DNA from: Zestomonas insulae
Lineage (GTDB): Bacteria; Pseudomonadota; Gammaproteobacteria; Pseudomonadales; Pseudomonadaceae
Assembly: GCF_016901015.1 (NCBI RefSeq)
Contig: NZ_JAFEUP010000005.1
Location: 372,001-436,000 of the forward strand
Direction: 5' to 3'
Length of the DNA stretch: 64,000 nucleotides
Positions 1 through 11,861 of the stretch are shown piece by piece. Made by a program: the position numbers and the translations under genes. Numbering within the stretch: the first letter of the stretch is position 1; every line of letters starts with the position of its first letter. The notes beneath the pieces are model-generated. The model made no database searches and was not told the DNA's origin. It worked only from the letters and a program-made list of their open reading frames with translations.

Positions 1-1
1 C

Positions 2-841
2 TTCACCAAGGCCGCCGACGAGCTGGCGCTGACCCAGAGCGCGGTGTGCCGGCAGATCGCCGGGCTGGAGAGCTTCCTCGGCGTGGCGCTGTTCCGCCGC
101 TCGCGGCGCGGCGTCAAGCTCACCGAGGCCGGGCTCAGCTACAGCCGCAAGGTCGCCGCCCAGCTCGACGCGGTGGAACGCGACACGCGGGCGATGATGG
201 GCCAGCAGGGCGCGATGAGCATCGAGCTGGCGGTGGTGCCGACCTTCGGCACGCAATGGCTGCTGCCGCGCCTCAAGGAGTTCCAGCAGCGGCACCCTGA
301 GGTGACGGTCAACCTGAGCAGCCGCACCCGGCCGTTCCTGTTCGCCGACACCGAGTTCGACGCGGCGATCTACTTCGGCGACGCCGACTGGTCGGGCACC
401 GAGTCGCATTTCCTGATGCAGGAGAACTCGCAGCCGGTGTGTCACCCGAGCCTGCTCGCCGGGCGCAGCCAGCTCGATGCGGCGGCCATCGCCGAGCTGC
501 CGCTGCTGCAGCAGACCACCCGCCCGTATGCCTGGCGGCAGTGGTTCAACTCGCTCGGCCTGAGCCCCGCGCAGGACCTCGGCGGGCCGCGCTACGAGCT
601 GTTCTCGATGCTCGCCCAGGCGGCCAGCCACGCGATGGGCGTGGCGCTGATCCCGCCGTTCCTGATCGAGCGTGAGCTGGCCGACGGCCGCCTGGTGGTG
701 GCGCTGCCGCACAGCTGCGTCGGCGAAGGCGCCTATTACCTGATGATTCCCGAGCGCAAGGTCGAGTCCGCCGCGCTGCGCGCGTTCCGCGACTGGCTGC
801 TGGAAGCCGCCCGCACTTACCGGACTGACGCCGGGCTCTAG
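2..841 (+). CDS. LysR-family transcriptional regulator, 5' end cut by window
   Basis: The frame is open from base 2, so the start codon lies before the window. The first visible residues (FTKAADELALTQSAVCRQI) are the second half of a LysR winged helix-turn-helix, followed by the usual linker helix. A substrate-binding domain of about 200 residues follows (IELAVVPTFGTQWLLPRL, then ALIPPFLIE near the end). LysR proteins bind promoter DNA as tetramers and respond to a small-molecule co-inducer. The ligand is not predictable here. The gene reads towards the DUF1329 gene, with a 251 bp gap that holds no obvious terminator. Confidence 0.9.
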   Translation, partial: FTKAADELALTQSAVCRQIAGLESFLGVALFRRSRRGVKLTEAGLSYSRKVAAQLDAVERDTRAMMGQQGAMSIELAVVPTFGTQWLLPRLKEFQQRHPEVTVNLSSRTRPFLFADTEFDAAIYFGDADWSGTESHFLMQENSQPVCHPSLLAGRSQLDAAAIAELPLLQQTTRPYAWRQWFNSLGLSPAQDLGGPRYELFSMLAQAASHAMGVALIPPFLIERELADGRLVVALPHSCVGEGAYYLMIPERKVESAALRAFRDWLLEAARTYRTDAGL

Positions 842-1092
842 CGGCATTCACCTACCCAGATGGGTAAAGTTGTGGGCCAGTTCTCGACCAGATGTCTGGC
901 CGACAAACGCAATGCCAGGTTCCGGTCCACACTGGATGCAGGCCGAAAGCCAGTAGCTCGGCCCCACTGGAGTACCAGCACCATCAACACCGCCAGCCCG
1001 AGCCTGCCGGCTCATGGGGCGATCGTCCGGTAGTCGTCGCCTGCCGCTGCGGCGTGTACTTCTGAACACGACAACAGCAAAGGTCTAGCACC

Positions 1093-2460
1093 ATGAATAG
1101 CTCTCGCTTCCTGCCGTGCAGTTTTCTGGCGCTGTCGCTGCTGGCCAGCAGTGTGATGGCGGCAGTTTCCCAACAAGAAGCCGACCAGCTCGGCACCAAA
1201 CTCACGCCACTGGGCGCCGAGAAGGAAGGCAGCGCCGACGGCAAGATCCCCGCCTACGACGGCGGCCTGCCGACCAACGCGGCGCCGATCAGCAACGGCT
1301 TCCTCAGCGACCCGTTCGCCAGCGATCAGCCGGAGTTCACCATCACCGCGCAGAACGCCGAGCAGTACAAGGACAAGCTCACCCCCGGTCAGCTGGCGAT
1401 GTTCAAGCGCTACGCCAGCACCTACAAGATGCCGGTGTTCAAGACTCGGCGCACCGCCAACGCGCCCGACGCGATCTACGCGATCGCCAAGCGCAGCGCC
1501 GTGCAGACGCAGTCGATCGATGGCGGCAACGGCCTGAGCAATTTCGCCGACACCCACTACTACGCCTTCCCGATTCCGAAGAATGGCGTCGAGGTGGTGT
1601 GGAACCACATCACCCGCTACCGCGGCGGCAACGCCAAGCGCCTGCTCGCCCAGGCCTCGCCGCAGACCAACGGCAGCTTCACCGCGGTGAAGTTCGAGGA
1701 CCAGGTCGCCTACCCCGACAGCATGCCGGACCTCTCCAAGGATCAGGGCTCCAACCTGCTGCTGCTGTTCCGCCAGGAAGTCACCGCACCGGCACGCTTG
1801 GCCGGTAACGTCACGCTGGTCCACGAGACCCTCGACCAGGTCAAGGAACCGCGCATGGCCTGGGTCTACAACGCTGGTCAGCGCCGCGTGCGGCGCGCCC
1901 CGCAGGTCGCCTACGACGGCCCGGGCACCGCATCCGACGGGCTGCGTACCTCGGACAACTTCGATATGTACAACGGCGCGCCGGACCGCTACGACTGGAA
2001 ACTGGTCGGCAAGCAGGAGCTGTACATCCCCTATAACAGCTACCGGCTGGAATCCAACAAGCTGAAATACAGCGACATCCTCAAGGCCGGGCACATCAAC
2101 CAGGACCTCGCGCGGTATGAGCTGCACCGCGTCTGGCACGTGGTGGCCACGCTGAAGGCCGGCGAACGGCACATCTATGCCAAGCGCGACCTGTTCTTCG
2201 ACGAGGACAGCTGGCAGGCCGCCGAAGCCGACCACTACGACGGCCGCGGCCAGCTGTGGCGGGTCGGCGAGGGTCACGCCATCCAGCACTATGGCCAGCA
2301 GGCGTCGATCTATGCCGTGGAAACCCTGTATGACCTGACCGCCGGCCGCTATGTCGCCAACGGCATGCGCAACGAGGAAAAACGCGGCATCGAGTATGGC
2401 GGCACCGCCAGCTTTGCCGACTTTACCCCCGCCGCGCTGCGCCAGTCCGGCGTGCGCTAG
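1093..2460 (+). CDS. DUF1329 exported protein
   Basis: This is a 455-residue protein with a typical Sec signal peptide (residues 1-23, cleavage near SSVMAAV). It matches the DUF1329 family in length and in its N-terminal pattern (LGTKLTPLGAEKEGSADGKI, PAYDGGL). DUF1329 proteins are envelope proteins with a LolA/LolB-like fold, often encoded beside DUF1302 outer-membrane proteins or efflux pumps, but no partner is seen here. The ATG at 1093 follows a weak AAAGGT ribosome site. The gene appears monocistronic and ends in a strong GC hairpin. Specific function unknown. Confidence 0.85.
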   Translation: MNSSRFLPCSFLALSLLASSVMAAVSQQEADQLGTKLTPLGAEKEGSADGKIPAYDGGLPTNAAPISNGFLSDPFASDQPEFTITAQNAEQYKDKLTPGQLAMFKRYASTYKMPVFKTRRTANAPDAIYAIAKRSAVQTQSIDGGNGLSNFADTHYYAFPIPKNGVEVVWNHITRYRGGNAKRLLAQASPQTNGSFTAVKFEDQVAYPDSMPDLSKDQGSNLLLLFRQEVTAPARLAGNVTLVHETLDQVKEPRMAWVYNAGQRRVRRAPQVAYDGPGTASDGLRTSDNFDMYNGAPDRYDWKLVGKQELYIPYNSYRLESNKLKYSDILKAGHINQDLARYELHRVWHVVATLKAGERHIYAKRDLFFDEDSWQAAEADHYDGRGQLWRVGEGHAIQHYGQQASIYAVETLYDLTAGRYVANGMRNEEKRGIEYGGTASFADFTPAALRQSGVR

Positions 2461-2470
2461 TGCCCCTGCT

Positions 2471-2500
2471 GCCGCCCCGCGACCCGCGTCGCGGGGCGGC
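2471..2500 (+). terminator. perfect 13-bp GC hairpin after the DUF1329 gene
   Basis: Bases 2471-2483 and 2488-2500 are exact reverse complements (GCCGCCCCGCGAC) around a 4-nt CCGC loop, 10 bp past the stop codon. There is no T tract, so it may act as a transcript-stabilising or Rho-assisted 3' hairpin rather than a standard intrinsic terminator. Confidence 0.55.
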
Positions 2501-3019
2501 AACCCCTCCGTCAAACCTTCCAACTGACGCCACGCTACCGCCCTCCGGGTATGGCGATCAGCGCCAAGCCCCGCCGCGCGCGGCCATCCACCATTTCCTG
2601 CCCCCGTAGTCAGTTTTTATGGCACTACATCAAAAGCGTCGCCGCTAATGGCTGAAATGCCCGTTCGGCAACGCCCGAGCAGAATTTTGAACACCTTACG
2701 CAACGCCGCCGCGACCCCGGCCTTTTCGATGAACGGGCATTCACCGCGTGAGTGGAGAAATCCGCCGCAGGCCAGGCGGACAGCGGCCGGAGCCAGGCAG
2801 CATGGGGTCTGAAGGACGCATGAAAGATCGCTATGGATCGATAACTTGTAGTTATGCGATTTCAAAACTCCATAAATTCTTGAAGGCACTCCCGTTCACC
2901 TGCAAAATGCCGCGCCCCGCCGGTTTCATACCCGCTTTGCGGGTTTGTGATGATCCGCCCCCAGCACGCCAACGTAGTGCGCTGGTCATGAAAAAAACGA
3001 TCACGCAGGAGATGCAAAC
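2501..3019. other. non-coding stretch upstream of pntAA
   Basis: These 519 bp carry no convincing gene; the short open frames have atypical composition and no recognisable protein. The segment around 2590-2700 and the 60 bp around 2840-2900 are AT-richer than the surroundings, as expected of a promoter region for pntAA. A small inverted repeat ACCCGC-TTT-GCGGGT lies at 2930-2944, about 75 bp before the pntAA start. I could not pick a convincing -35/-10 pair. Confidence 0.4.
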
Positions 3020-4141
3020 GTGCACATTGGTGTTCCCTTCGAGACCTCCACCGGCGAGACGCGGGTTGCCGCGACCCCGGAAACCATTAAGAAACTGATC
3101 GGCGCTGGCCATCAGGTCACCGTCCAGGCAGGCGCCGGCGTCAACGCCAGCGTCCCGGACAGTGCCTATGAGGCTGTCGGTGCCAAGATCGGTACTGCCG
3201 CAGACGCTTTTGGCGCCGATCTGGTGCTCAAGGTGGTCGCCCCCAACGATGCCGAACTGGCCCAGTTCAAGTCCGGCGCCGTACTGGTCGGCATGCTCAA
3301 TCCGTTCAACAACGAGACCATCGCCAAGATGGCCGAGCGCGGCATCACCGCCTTTGCCCTCGAAGCGGCACCGCGCACCTCGCGGGCACAGAGCCTCGAC
3401 GTGTTGTCCTCGCAAGCCAACATCGCCGGCTACAAGGCCGTGCTGCTGGCTGCGCACCACTATCCGCGCTTCATGCCGATGCTGATGACCGCTGCCGGTA
3501 CCGTGAAGGCCGCGCGCATCCTCATCCTCGGTGCCGGTGTTGCCGGCCTGCAGGCCATCGCCACGGCCAAGCGCCTGGGTGCGGTGATCGAGGCCTCGGA
3601 CGTGCGTCCGGCGGTGAAAGAGCAGATCGAATCGCTGGGCGCCAAGTTCGTCGACGTGCCGTACGAGACCGACGAAGAGCGTGAATGCGCCGTTGGCGTT
3701 GGCGGCTACGCCCGTCCGATGCCGGCCAGCTGGATGGCCCGTCAGGCCCAGGCCGTGCACGAGCGCGCCAAGCAGGCTGACATCGTCATCACCACCGCGC
3801 TGATTCCTGGCCGTGCCGCTCCGGTGCTGCTCAAGGAAGAAACCGTCAAGGAGATGAAACCCGGCTCCGTGGTCATCGACCTGGCCGCTGCTCAGGGTGG
3901 CAACTGCCCGCTGACCGAAGCCGAACAGGTGGTGATCAAGCACGGCGTGACCATCGTCGGCTACAGCAACCTGGCGGCCATGGTGCCGGCAGACGCTTCG
4001 GCCCTGTACGCGCGCAACCTGCAGGACTTCCTCAAGCTGGTCATCGACGGCGAAGGCAAGTTCCACCTCAATCTCGAAGACGACATCGTCGCCGCGTGCC
4101 TGATGTGCCGCGACGGCCAAGTCGTACGCAAGAACGGATAA
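3020..4141 (+). CDS. pntAA: NAD(P) transhydrogenase subunit alpha part 1 (soluble NAD-binding domain)
   Basis: A 373-residue soluble subunit of the proton-translocating transhydrogenase, which transfers hydride between NADH and NADP+ coupled to proton entry. The alanine dehydrogenase/PNT N-terminal domain starts with IGVPFETSTGETRVAATPET. The NAD-binding Rossmann motif is VAGLQAIATAKRLGA near residue 175, and the mobile-loop and C-terminal region includes SVVIDLAAAQGGNCPLTE. It lacks the membrane helices, which are encoded by the next gene, so alpha is split as in other pseudomonads. The start is GTG at 3020 with AGGAG 9 bp upstream. It is first in the operon with pntAB and pntB. Confidence 0.97.
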   Translation: MHIGVPFETSTGETRVAATPETIKKLIGAGHQVTVQAGAGVNASVPDSAYEAVGAKIGTAADAFGADLVLKVVAPNDAELAQFKSGAVLVGMLNPFNNETIAKMAERGITAFALEAAPRTSRAQSLDVLSSQANIAGYKAVLLAAHHYPRFMPMLMTAAGTVKAARILILGAGVAGLQAIATAKRLGAVIEASDVRPAVKEQIESLGAKFVDVPYETDEERECAVGVGGYARPMPASWMARQAQAVHERAKQADIVITTALIPGRAAPVLLKEETVKEMKPGSVVIDLAAAQGGNCPLTEAEQVVIKHGVTIVGYSNLAAMVPADASALYARNLQDFLKLVIDGEGKFHLNLEDDIVAACLMCRDGQVVRKNG

Positions 4142-4152
4142 GGAGCCAGACA

Positions 4153-4473
4153 ATGGAAGACATGCTGATCTCCCACGGCATCTACAACCTGATCATCTTC
4201 GTGCTGGCCATCTACGTTGGCTACCACGTGGTGTGGAACGTTACCCCGGCCCTGCACACCCCGCTGATGGCCGTGACCAACGCCATTTCGGCGATCGTCA
4301 TCGTCGGCGCCATGCTGGCCGCCGCGCTGACCGTCACCCCGCTGGGCAAGACCATGGGCACCCTGGCCGTGGCTCTGGCCGCGGTCAACGTATTCGGTGG
4401 CTTCCTGGTAACCCGCCGCATGCTGGAAATGTTCAAGAAGAAGGCGCCTAAAGCGCAGGCGGAGAAACACTGA
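4153..4473 (+). CDS. pntAB: NAD(P) transhydrogenase subunit alpha part 2 (membrane)
   Basis: A 106-residue inner-membrane protein with three or four hydrophobic helices (IYNLIIFVLAIYVGYHVVW; AISAIVIVGAMLAAALTV; LAVALAAVNVFGGFLV). It supplies the transmembrane part of the alpha subunit that joins PntB to form the proton channel. The ATG at 4153 was chosen over an upstream in-frame start because GGAG lies 8 bp before it and the protein then begins with the family's MEDMLISHGIYN pattern. It sits 11 bp after pntAA and 2 bp before pntB. Confidence 0.96.
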   Translation: MEDMLISHGIYNLIIFVLAIYVGYHVVWNVTPALHTPLMAVTNAISAIVIVGAMLAAALTVTPLGKTMGTLAVALAAVNVFGGFLVTRRMLEMFKKKAPKAQAEKH

Positions 4474-4475
4474 CC

Positions 4476-5924
4476 ATGAGCATGAACCTGATCACTGTTC
4501 TCTACCTGATCGCTTCGATCTGCTTCATCCAGGCGCTCAAAGGCCTGTCCCACCCGACCACCTCGCGCAAAGGCAACGCCTTCGGCATGATCGGTATGGG
4601 CATCGCCGTGGTCACCACCATCGGCCTAGTGTTCAAGCTCGCCGCACAGCTCGGTGAAGGTGGCGCAGCCACCGGCCTGGGCTACGTGCTGGTTGGCCTG
4701 CTGGTCGGCGGCACCGCCGGTTCGATCATGGCCAAGCGCGTCGAGATGACCAAGATGCCGGAGCTGGTGGCCTTCATGCACAGCATGATCGGTCTGGCCG
4801 CGGTGTTCATCGCCATCGCTGCCGTCGTCGAGCCGCAATCGCTGGGCATCGTCGCGCAACTGGGCGACGCCATCCCGGCCGGTAACCGCCTGGAGCTGTT
4901 CCTCGGCGCGGCCATCGGTGCCATCACCTTCTCCGGTTCGGTGATCGCCTTCGGCAAGCTGTCGGGCAAGTACAAGTTCCGCCTGTTCCAGGGCGCACCG
5001 GTGCAGTTCAAGGGCCAGCACATGCTCAACCTGCTAGTTGGCGTGGCAATCATCGCCCTCGGTCTGCTGTTCATGTTCACCGGCAACCTGACCGCCTTCG
5101 CGGTGCTGGTCGCCCTGGCGTTCGTGATCGGCGTGCTGATCATCATCCCGATCGGCGGCGCCGACATGCCGGTGGTGGTGTCGATGCTCAACAGCTACTC
5201 GGGCTGGGCGGCGGCCGGTATCGGCTTCTCGCTGAACAACTCGATGCTGATCGTCGCCGGTTCGCTGGTCGGTTCCTCCGGTGCGATCCTCTCGTACATC
5301 ATGTGCAAGGCGATGAACCGTTCGTTCTTCAACGTCATCCTCGGTGGTTTCGGTGGTGCGGCTGAAGACGCCGGCCCGGCTGGCGCCAAGGAAGCCCGTC
5401 CGGTGAAGTCCGGTTCGTCCGACGACGCCGCGTTCCTGCTGACCAACGCCGACACCGTGATCATCGTTCCGGGCTACGGCCTGGCGGTGGCCCGTGCCCA
5501 GCACGCGCTGATGGAACTGGCCGAGAAGCTGACCCACCGTGGCGTGACCGTGAAGTACGCGATCCACCCGGTTGCCGGTCGTATGCCGGGTCACATGAAC
5601 GTGCTGCTCGCCGAGGCCGAAGTTCCGTACGAGCAAGTGTTCGAGATGGAAGACATCAACTCCGAGTTCGGCCAGGCCGACGTGGTGCTGGTGCTCGGTG
5701 CCAACGACGTGGTCAACCCGGCCGCGAAGAACGATCCGAAGTCGCCGATCGCCGGCATGCCGATCCTCGAGGCCTACAAAGCCAAGACCGTGATCGTCAA
5801 CAAGCGTTCGATGGCCAGCGGTTACGCCGGCCTGGACAACGAACTGTTCTACCTCGACAAGACCATGATGGTGTTTGGCGACGCCAAGAAAGTCATCGAG
5901 GACATGGTCAAGGCCGTCGACTAA
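4476..5924 (+). CDS. pntB: NAD(P) transhydrogenase subunit beta
   Basis: A 482-residue protein with a membrane half of about eight or nine helices (residues 5-260) and a C-terminal soluble NADP(H)-binding domain (residues about 310-480). The NADP site is visible as VIIVPGYGLAVARAQH, HPVAGRMPGHMNVLLAEA and LVLGANDVVNPAA. Membrane residues typical of the proton path lie in NSYSGWAAAGIGF. Together with PntAA and PntAB it makes NADPH at the expense of the proton gradient. It ends the operon, with a strong terminator 16 bp downstream. Confidence 0.97.
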   Translation: MSMNLITVLYLIASICFIQALKGLSHPTTSRKGNAFGMIGMGIAVVTTIGLVFKLAAQLGEGGAATGLGYVLVGLLVGGTAGSIMAKRVEMTKMPELVAFMHSMIGLAAVFIAIAAVVEPQSLGIVAQLGDAIPAGNRLELFLGAAIGAITFSGSVIAFGKLSGKYKFRLFQGAPVQFKGQHMLNLLVGVAIIALGLLFMFTGNLTAFAVLVALAFVIGVLIIIPIGGADMPVVVSMLNSYSGWAAAGIGFSLNNSMLIVAGSLVGSSGAILSYIMCKAMNRSFFNVILGGFGGAAEDAGPAGAKEARPVKSGSSDDAAFLLTNADTVIIVPGYGLAVARAQHALMELAEKLTHRGVTVKYAIHPVAGRMPGHMNVLLAEAEVPYEQVFEMEDINSEFGQADVVLVLGANDVVNPAAKNDPKSPIAGMPILEAYKAKTVIVNKRSMASGYAGLDNELFYLDKTMMVFGDAKKVIEDMVKAVD

Positions 5925-5940
5925 GACGCCCCTGCCTGTT

Positions 5941-5977
5941 AACGAAAACCCCGGTCCAGTGCCGGGGTTTTTCGTTT
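5941..5977. terminator. intrinsic terminator after pntB
   Basis: AACGAAAACCCCGG (5941-5954) pairs with CCGGGG plus TTTTTCGTT (5962-5976) around a 7-nt loop, with one extra T. The A/T flanks on both sides would let it work in both directions, which suits the convergent Sco gene at 6123. Confidence 0.9.
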
Positions 5978-6013
5978 CTGCGCCCGGCACGGCCCAAAAC
6001 GGCGGGCCGCCTT

Positions 6014-6085
6014 TGTAGGAGCGAATTCATTCGCGATCGGCGAGGCACGGTGCGGGCCTGCATCGCGAATGAATTCGCTCCTACA
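6014..6085. repeat. REP element pair (TGTAGGAGCGAATTC family)
   Basis: Bases 6014-6037 and 6062-6085 are a perfect 24-bp inverted repeat separated by 24 bp. The unit starts TGTAGGAGCGAATTCATTCG. It sits between the convergent pntB and Sco-cytochrome genes, the usual position for Pseudomonas REP pairs. The same unit recurs at 51.6, 55.6, 57.9 and 61.2 kb. Confidence 0.93.
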
Positions 6086-6122
6086 CGGGCCTGCCTCTAC
6101 GCGGTTCCGGCAACCTACCGCG

Positions 6123-7139
6123 CTAGCGCACCACCGCGGCCTGCGCGCTGCCCGCACGGCGCGGCTGCAGGCGCTCGGTCTCGTCCTCCAAATAACCGAG
6201 CAGCGCCTCGACCTCGACGTCGCCGAGGCGCAGGTTGGGCATCGCCACGCGGTTGTAGCGCTCGTAGAGCTGCACGGCCAGCGGGTCGTGCTGCTTGAGC
6301 AGCGCATCCGGCGCCTTCAGCCAGCGGCGCAACCAGTCACGCTCGCGCAGGCGGGTGACGCCGAGCAGGTCCGGGCCGATGGCGCGCAGCTCGCTGGCAT
6401 GCTGCTCGCCGAGCGTGTGACAGGCCGAGCAGCGCGTGCGGTACAGCTGCTCGCCGGCGCTTGGCGTGCGCAGCGCCGGGGCCTGGGCGTAGTCGTTGGG
6501 GTGGCTGTCCGCGGCCTGCCAGTTGTGCAGCGAATTGCCCAGGCGGTCGGCGAGGATGTACGGGTTCTCGAACGGCGAGGCCTTCATCCAGCGCCCGCTG
6601 GCCTGGTTGCCGATGATCATGCTGAGGTTGTGGTTGCCCAGTTGCGCCGGGTCGTCGCCGGCGGCGAGCAGGCCGAGCTTCTCGCGCAGCGCGCTGATCT
6701 CGGCGAAGTCGCCGGTGAGGAACAGCCAGCCGGGGCCGACCTGGAACTTGTCGGCGAACTGCTTGAGCACCGCCGGGGTGTCGTGCAGCGGGTCGATGCT
6801 GATCGAGTAGAAATGGATGTCCTGGCCGACCCGCGCGCCGAGCAGTTTCTGCACCTGACGCAAGCGCGCGGTCTCCAGCGGACAGCTGTCGCCGCAGCCG
6901 GTGAAGATGAAGTTGATCGCCACCACCTTGCCGGCGATCAGGTCGTCGTAAAAGCGCAGCCGTCGGCCGTCCTGGCTGATCAGCTCGGGGTTGGGAAAGT
7001 ACTCGCGGCCCCACGGCGAGCCTTTGGCCTCTGTCGGCGGGGCAACCGGTCCAGCGGCGCGGCCGTGCAGCACGGCGAGGCTGATGGCGCCGAGCAGGGC
7101 GACGCCGAGCAGCGCGCCGACGATCAGTTTGCCAGCCAT
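6123..7139 (-). CDS. Sco1/SenC copper chaperone fused to a C-terminal cytochrome c
   Basis: A 338-residue protein with an N-terminal membrane anchor (residues 4-25), a thioredoxin-fold Sco domain (about 45-205) and a C-terminal class I cytochrome c domain (about 225-325). The copper motif is C82-GDS-C86; the expected Sco histidine is H170 in GNHNLSMIIG. The heme motif is C237-SA-C240-H241, with a likely axial Met in VAMPNLRL. Sco proteins deliver or reduce copper for cuproenzymes in the periplasm; the fused heme suggests a redox role. RBS AGGAG precedes the ATG. It follows the multicopper oxidase gene with a 55 bp gap, so it may serve that enzyme rather than a terminal oxidase. Confidence 0.9.
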   Translation of the reverse strand: MAGKLIVGALLGVALLGAISLAVLHGRAAGPVAPPTEAKGSPWGREYFPNPELISQDGRRLRFYDDLIAGKVVAINFIFTGCGDSCPLETARLRQVQKLLGARVGQDIHFYSISIDPLHDTPAVLKQFADKFQVGPGWLFLTGDFAEISALREKLGLLAAGDDPAQLGNHNLSMIIGNQASGRWMKASPFENPYILADRLGNSLHNWQAADSHPNDYAQAPALRTPSAGEQLYRTRCSACHTLGEQHASELRAIGPDLLGVTRLRERDWLRRWLKAPDALLKQHDPLAVQLYERYNRVAMPNLRLGDVEVEALLGYLEDETERLQPRRAGSAQAAVVR

Positions 7140-7194
7140 GGGCGGATCTCCTGTACAGCCGACGCGGACGGCGGCACCGCCGCCCGCGGCGGGT

Positions 7195-9981
<2,787 letters not shown>

Positions 9982-10367
9982 GCCATCCATCCTTCGCCCC
10001 GCAGGGCGGGTTGTGGCCGGGCGCGGGTCATGCGCGGTCCGGCCAGTCGGGGTGTGCAACGCGCCGTATCTCGACACGTTTTGCAACACTTCTGGCAAAG
10101 CCCAGGCCAGAACTGCGGGCTAGAGCGCTGGCGGAAAATAGTGGCCAGTGGCCAAGGAGTTAGCGACGAAACTGCACGAACGGCGTCACCCACCGTGAGT
10201 GGCAGACCCGCAAGCGGGTGAGGAAATTGCCCCACAGCTGGGGACAACGCGGCCCAGGGCGGCTGCGCGTGGAGGTGGCGGACCTTCGACCTTGGTATAG
10301 CTGGCAGGCGCCAGGCCAGGACCTAGACTGCGCCCCCTGTCATTTTTCGCCGTTCGAGGGTGTTGCT
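9982..10367. other. divergent regulatory region between multicopper oxidase and CoA-transferase
   Basis: These 386 bp separate two divergent genes and contain no credible gene. Visible structure is an inverted repeat ACCCGC-AA-GCGGGT at 10206-10219 and a stretch of moderate AT content at 10060-10180. A possible -10 (TAGACT, 10325-10330) precedes the CoA-transferase start by about 40 bp. No operator could be assigned. Confidence 0.35.
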
Positions 10368-11861
10368 GTGTATCAAGATCGCGTGCGTCTGCCGTCCCTG
10401 CTGAGCAAGCTGATGAGTGCGGCCGACGCCGCCGCCCTGATCGAGGACGGCATGACCGTCGGCATGAGCGGCTTCACCCGCGCCGGCGAAGCCAAGGCGG
10501 TGCCGCAGGCGCTGGCCGAACGCGCCAAGCACAGCCCGCTGCAGATCAGCCTGATGACCGGCGCCAGCCTCGGCAACGACCTCGACAAGCAGCTCACCGA
10601 GGCCGGTGTGCTGGCCCGGCGCATGCCGTTCCAGGTCGACAGCACGCTGCGCAAGGCGATCAACGACGGCACGGTAATGTTCATCGACCAGCACCTTTCG
10701 GAGACCGTCGAGCAGCTGCGCAACCACCAGCTGAAGAAGCCGGACATCGCGGTGATCGAAGCGGTGGCGATCACCGAGCAGGGCCATATCGTACCGACCA
10801 CCTCGGTGGGCAACTCGGCGAGCTTCGCGATCTTCGCCGAGCGGGTGATCGTCGAGATCAACCTGGCGCACAACCCCAATCTCGAAGGCCTGCACGACAT
10901 CTACATCCCCACCTACCGGCCGACCCGCACACCGATCCCGCTGACCCAGGTGGACGACCGCATCGGCAGCACGGCGATCCCGATTCCAGCGGAAAAGATC
11001 GTCGCCATCGTCATCAACGACCAGGCCGACTCGGCGTCCACTGTGCTGCCGCCGGACGCCGAGACCCAGGCGATCGCCGATCACCTGATCGACTTCTTCA
11101 AGGCCGAAGTCGCCGCCGGGCGCATGGACAACAGCCTCGGCCCGCTGCAGGCCGGCATTGGCAGCATCGCCAACGCGGTGATGTGCGGGCTGATCGCCTC
11201 GCCGTTCGACAACCTGACCATGTACTCGGAAGTGCTGCAGGACTCGACCTTCGACCTGATCGACGCCGGCAAGCTGCGCTTCGCCTCAGGCAGCTCGATC
11301 ACCCTGTCCGGGCGCCGCAATGCCGACGTGTTCGGCAACCTCGCGCAGTACAAGCACAAGCTGGTGCTGCGCCCGCAGGAGATCTCCAACCACCCCGAGG
11401 TGGTGCGCCGTCTGGGCATCATCGGCATCAACACCGCGCTGGAGTTCGACCTGTACGGCAACGTCAACTCCACCCACGTCGGTGGCACCAAGATGATGAA
11501 CGGCATCGGCGGCTCCGGCGACTTCGCCCGCAACGCGCACCTGGCGATCTTCGTCACCAAATCGATCGCCAAGGCCGGGGCGATCTCCAGCGTGGTGCCG
11601 ATGGTCAGCCACGTCGACCATACCGAGCACGACGTCGACATCCTGGTCACCGAACAGGGCCTCGCCGACCTGCGCGGCCTGGCGCCACGCGAACGCGCGC
11701 GGGCGATCATCGACAACTGCGTGCACCCGGACTTCCGCGGCCCGCTCAACGACTACTTCGCCCGCGCCTGCGCCAAGGGCGGGCATACCCCGCACCTGCT
11801 ACGCGAGGCGATGGCCTGGCACATCAACCTGGAAGAGACCGGACGCATGCTGGCCGGCTGA
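10368..11861 (+). CDS. acetyl-CoA hydrolase / succinyl-CoA:acetate CoA-transferase
   Basis: A 497-residue class I CoA-transferase. The GTG start at 10368 (VYQDRVRLPSLLSKLMSA) has GAGG about 7 bp upstream and gives the length usual for the Pseudomonas homologue PA5445; the upstream in-frame extension is atypical. Motifs include GMTVGMSGFTRAGEAKAVP near the N terminus, the catalytic-glutamate region TMYSEVLQDSTFDLID, and the CoA-binding loop MNGIGGSGDFARNA. It moves CoA between acetate and a dicarboxylate or hydrolyses acetyl-CoA in the cytosol. It stands alone, followed by a GC hairpin at 11869-11901. Confidence 0.92.
   Translation: MYQDRVRLPSLLSKLMSAADAAALIEDGMTVGMSGFTRAGEAKAVPQALAERAKHSPLQISLMTGASLGNDLDKQLTEAGVLARRMPFQVDSTLRKAINDGTVMFIDQHLSETVEQLRNHQLKKPDIAVIEAVAITEQGHIVPTTSVGNSASFAIFAERVIVEINLAHNPNLEGLHDIYIPTYRPTRTPIPLTQVDDRIGSTAIPIPAEKIVAIVINDQADSASTVLPPDAETQAIADHLIDFFKAEVAAGRMDNSLGPLQAGIGSIANAVMCGLIASPFDNLTMYSEVLQDSTFDLIDAGKLRFASGSSITLSGRRNADVFGNLAQYKHKLVLRPQEISNHPEVVRRLGIIGINTALEFDLYGNVNSTHVGGTKMMNGIGGSGDFARNAHLAIFVTKSIAKAGAISSVVPMVSHVDHTEHDVDILVTEQGLADLRGLAPRERARAIIDNCVHPDFRGPLNDYFARACAKGGHTPHLLREAMAWHINLEETGRMLAG

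Noticed and set aside
1012..2523. A 503-codon minus-strand frame over the DUF1329 gene
   Set aside because: The plus-strand frame has a signal peptide and family motifs; the minus frame has no recognisable domain and extends into the hairpin.
2930..2944. Short inverted repeat before pntAA as a terminator or riboswitch
   Set aside because: A 6-bp stem with a 3-nt loop and no T tract, and no conserved aptamer pattern, is too little to call.
2748..3098. A 116-codon frame upstream of pntAA
   Set aside because: Overlaps the pntAA start, has atypical composition and no ribosome site; the region looks like a leader.
5939..6307. Minus-strand frame encoding CRSEFIRD near 6.0 kb
   Set aside because: The peptide is the translated REP pair between genes, and most of the rest is antisense to no gene or out of frame with the Sco protein.
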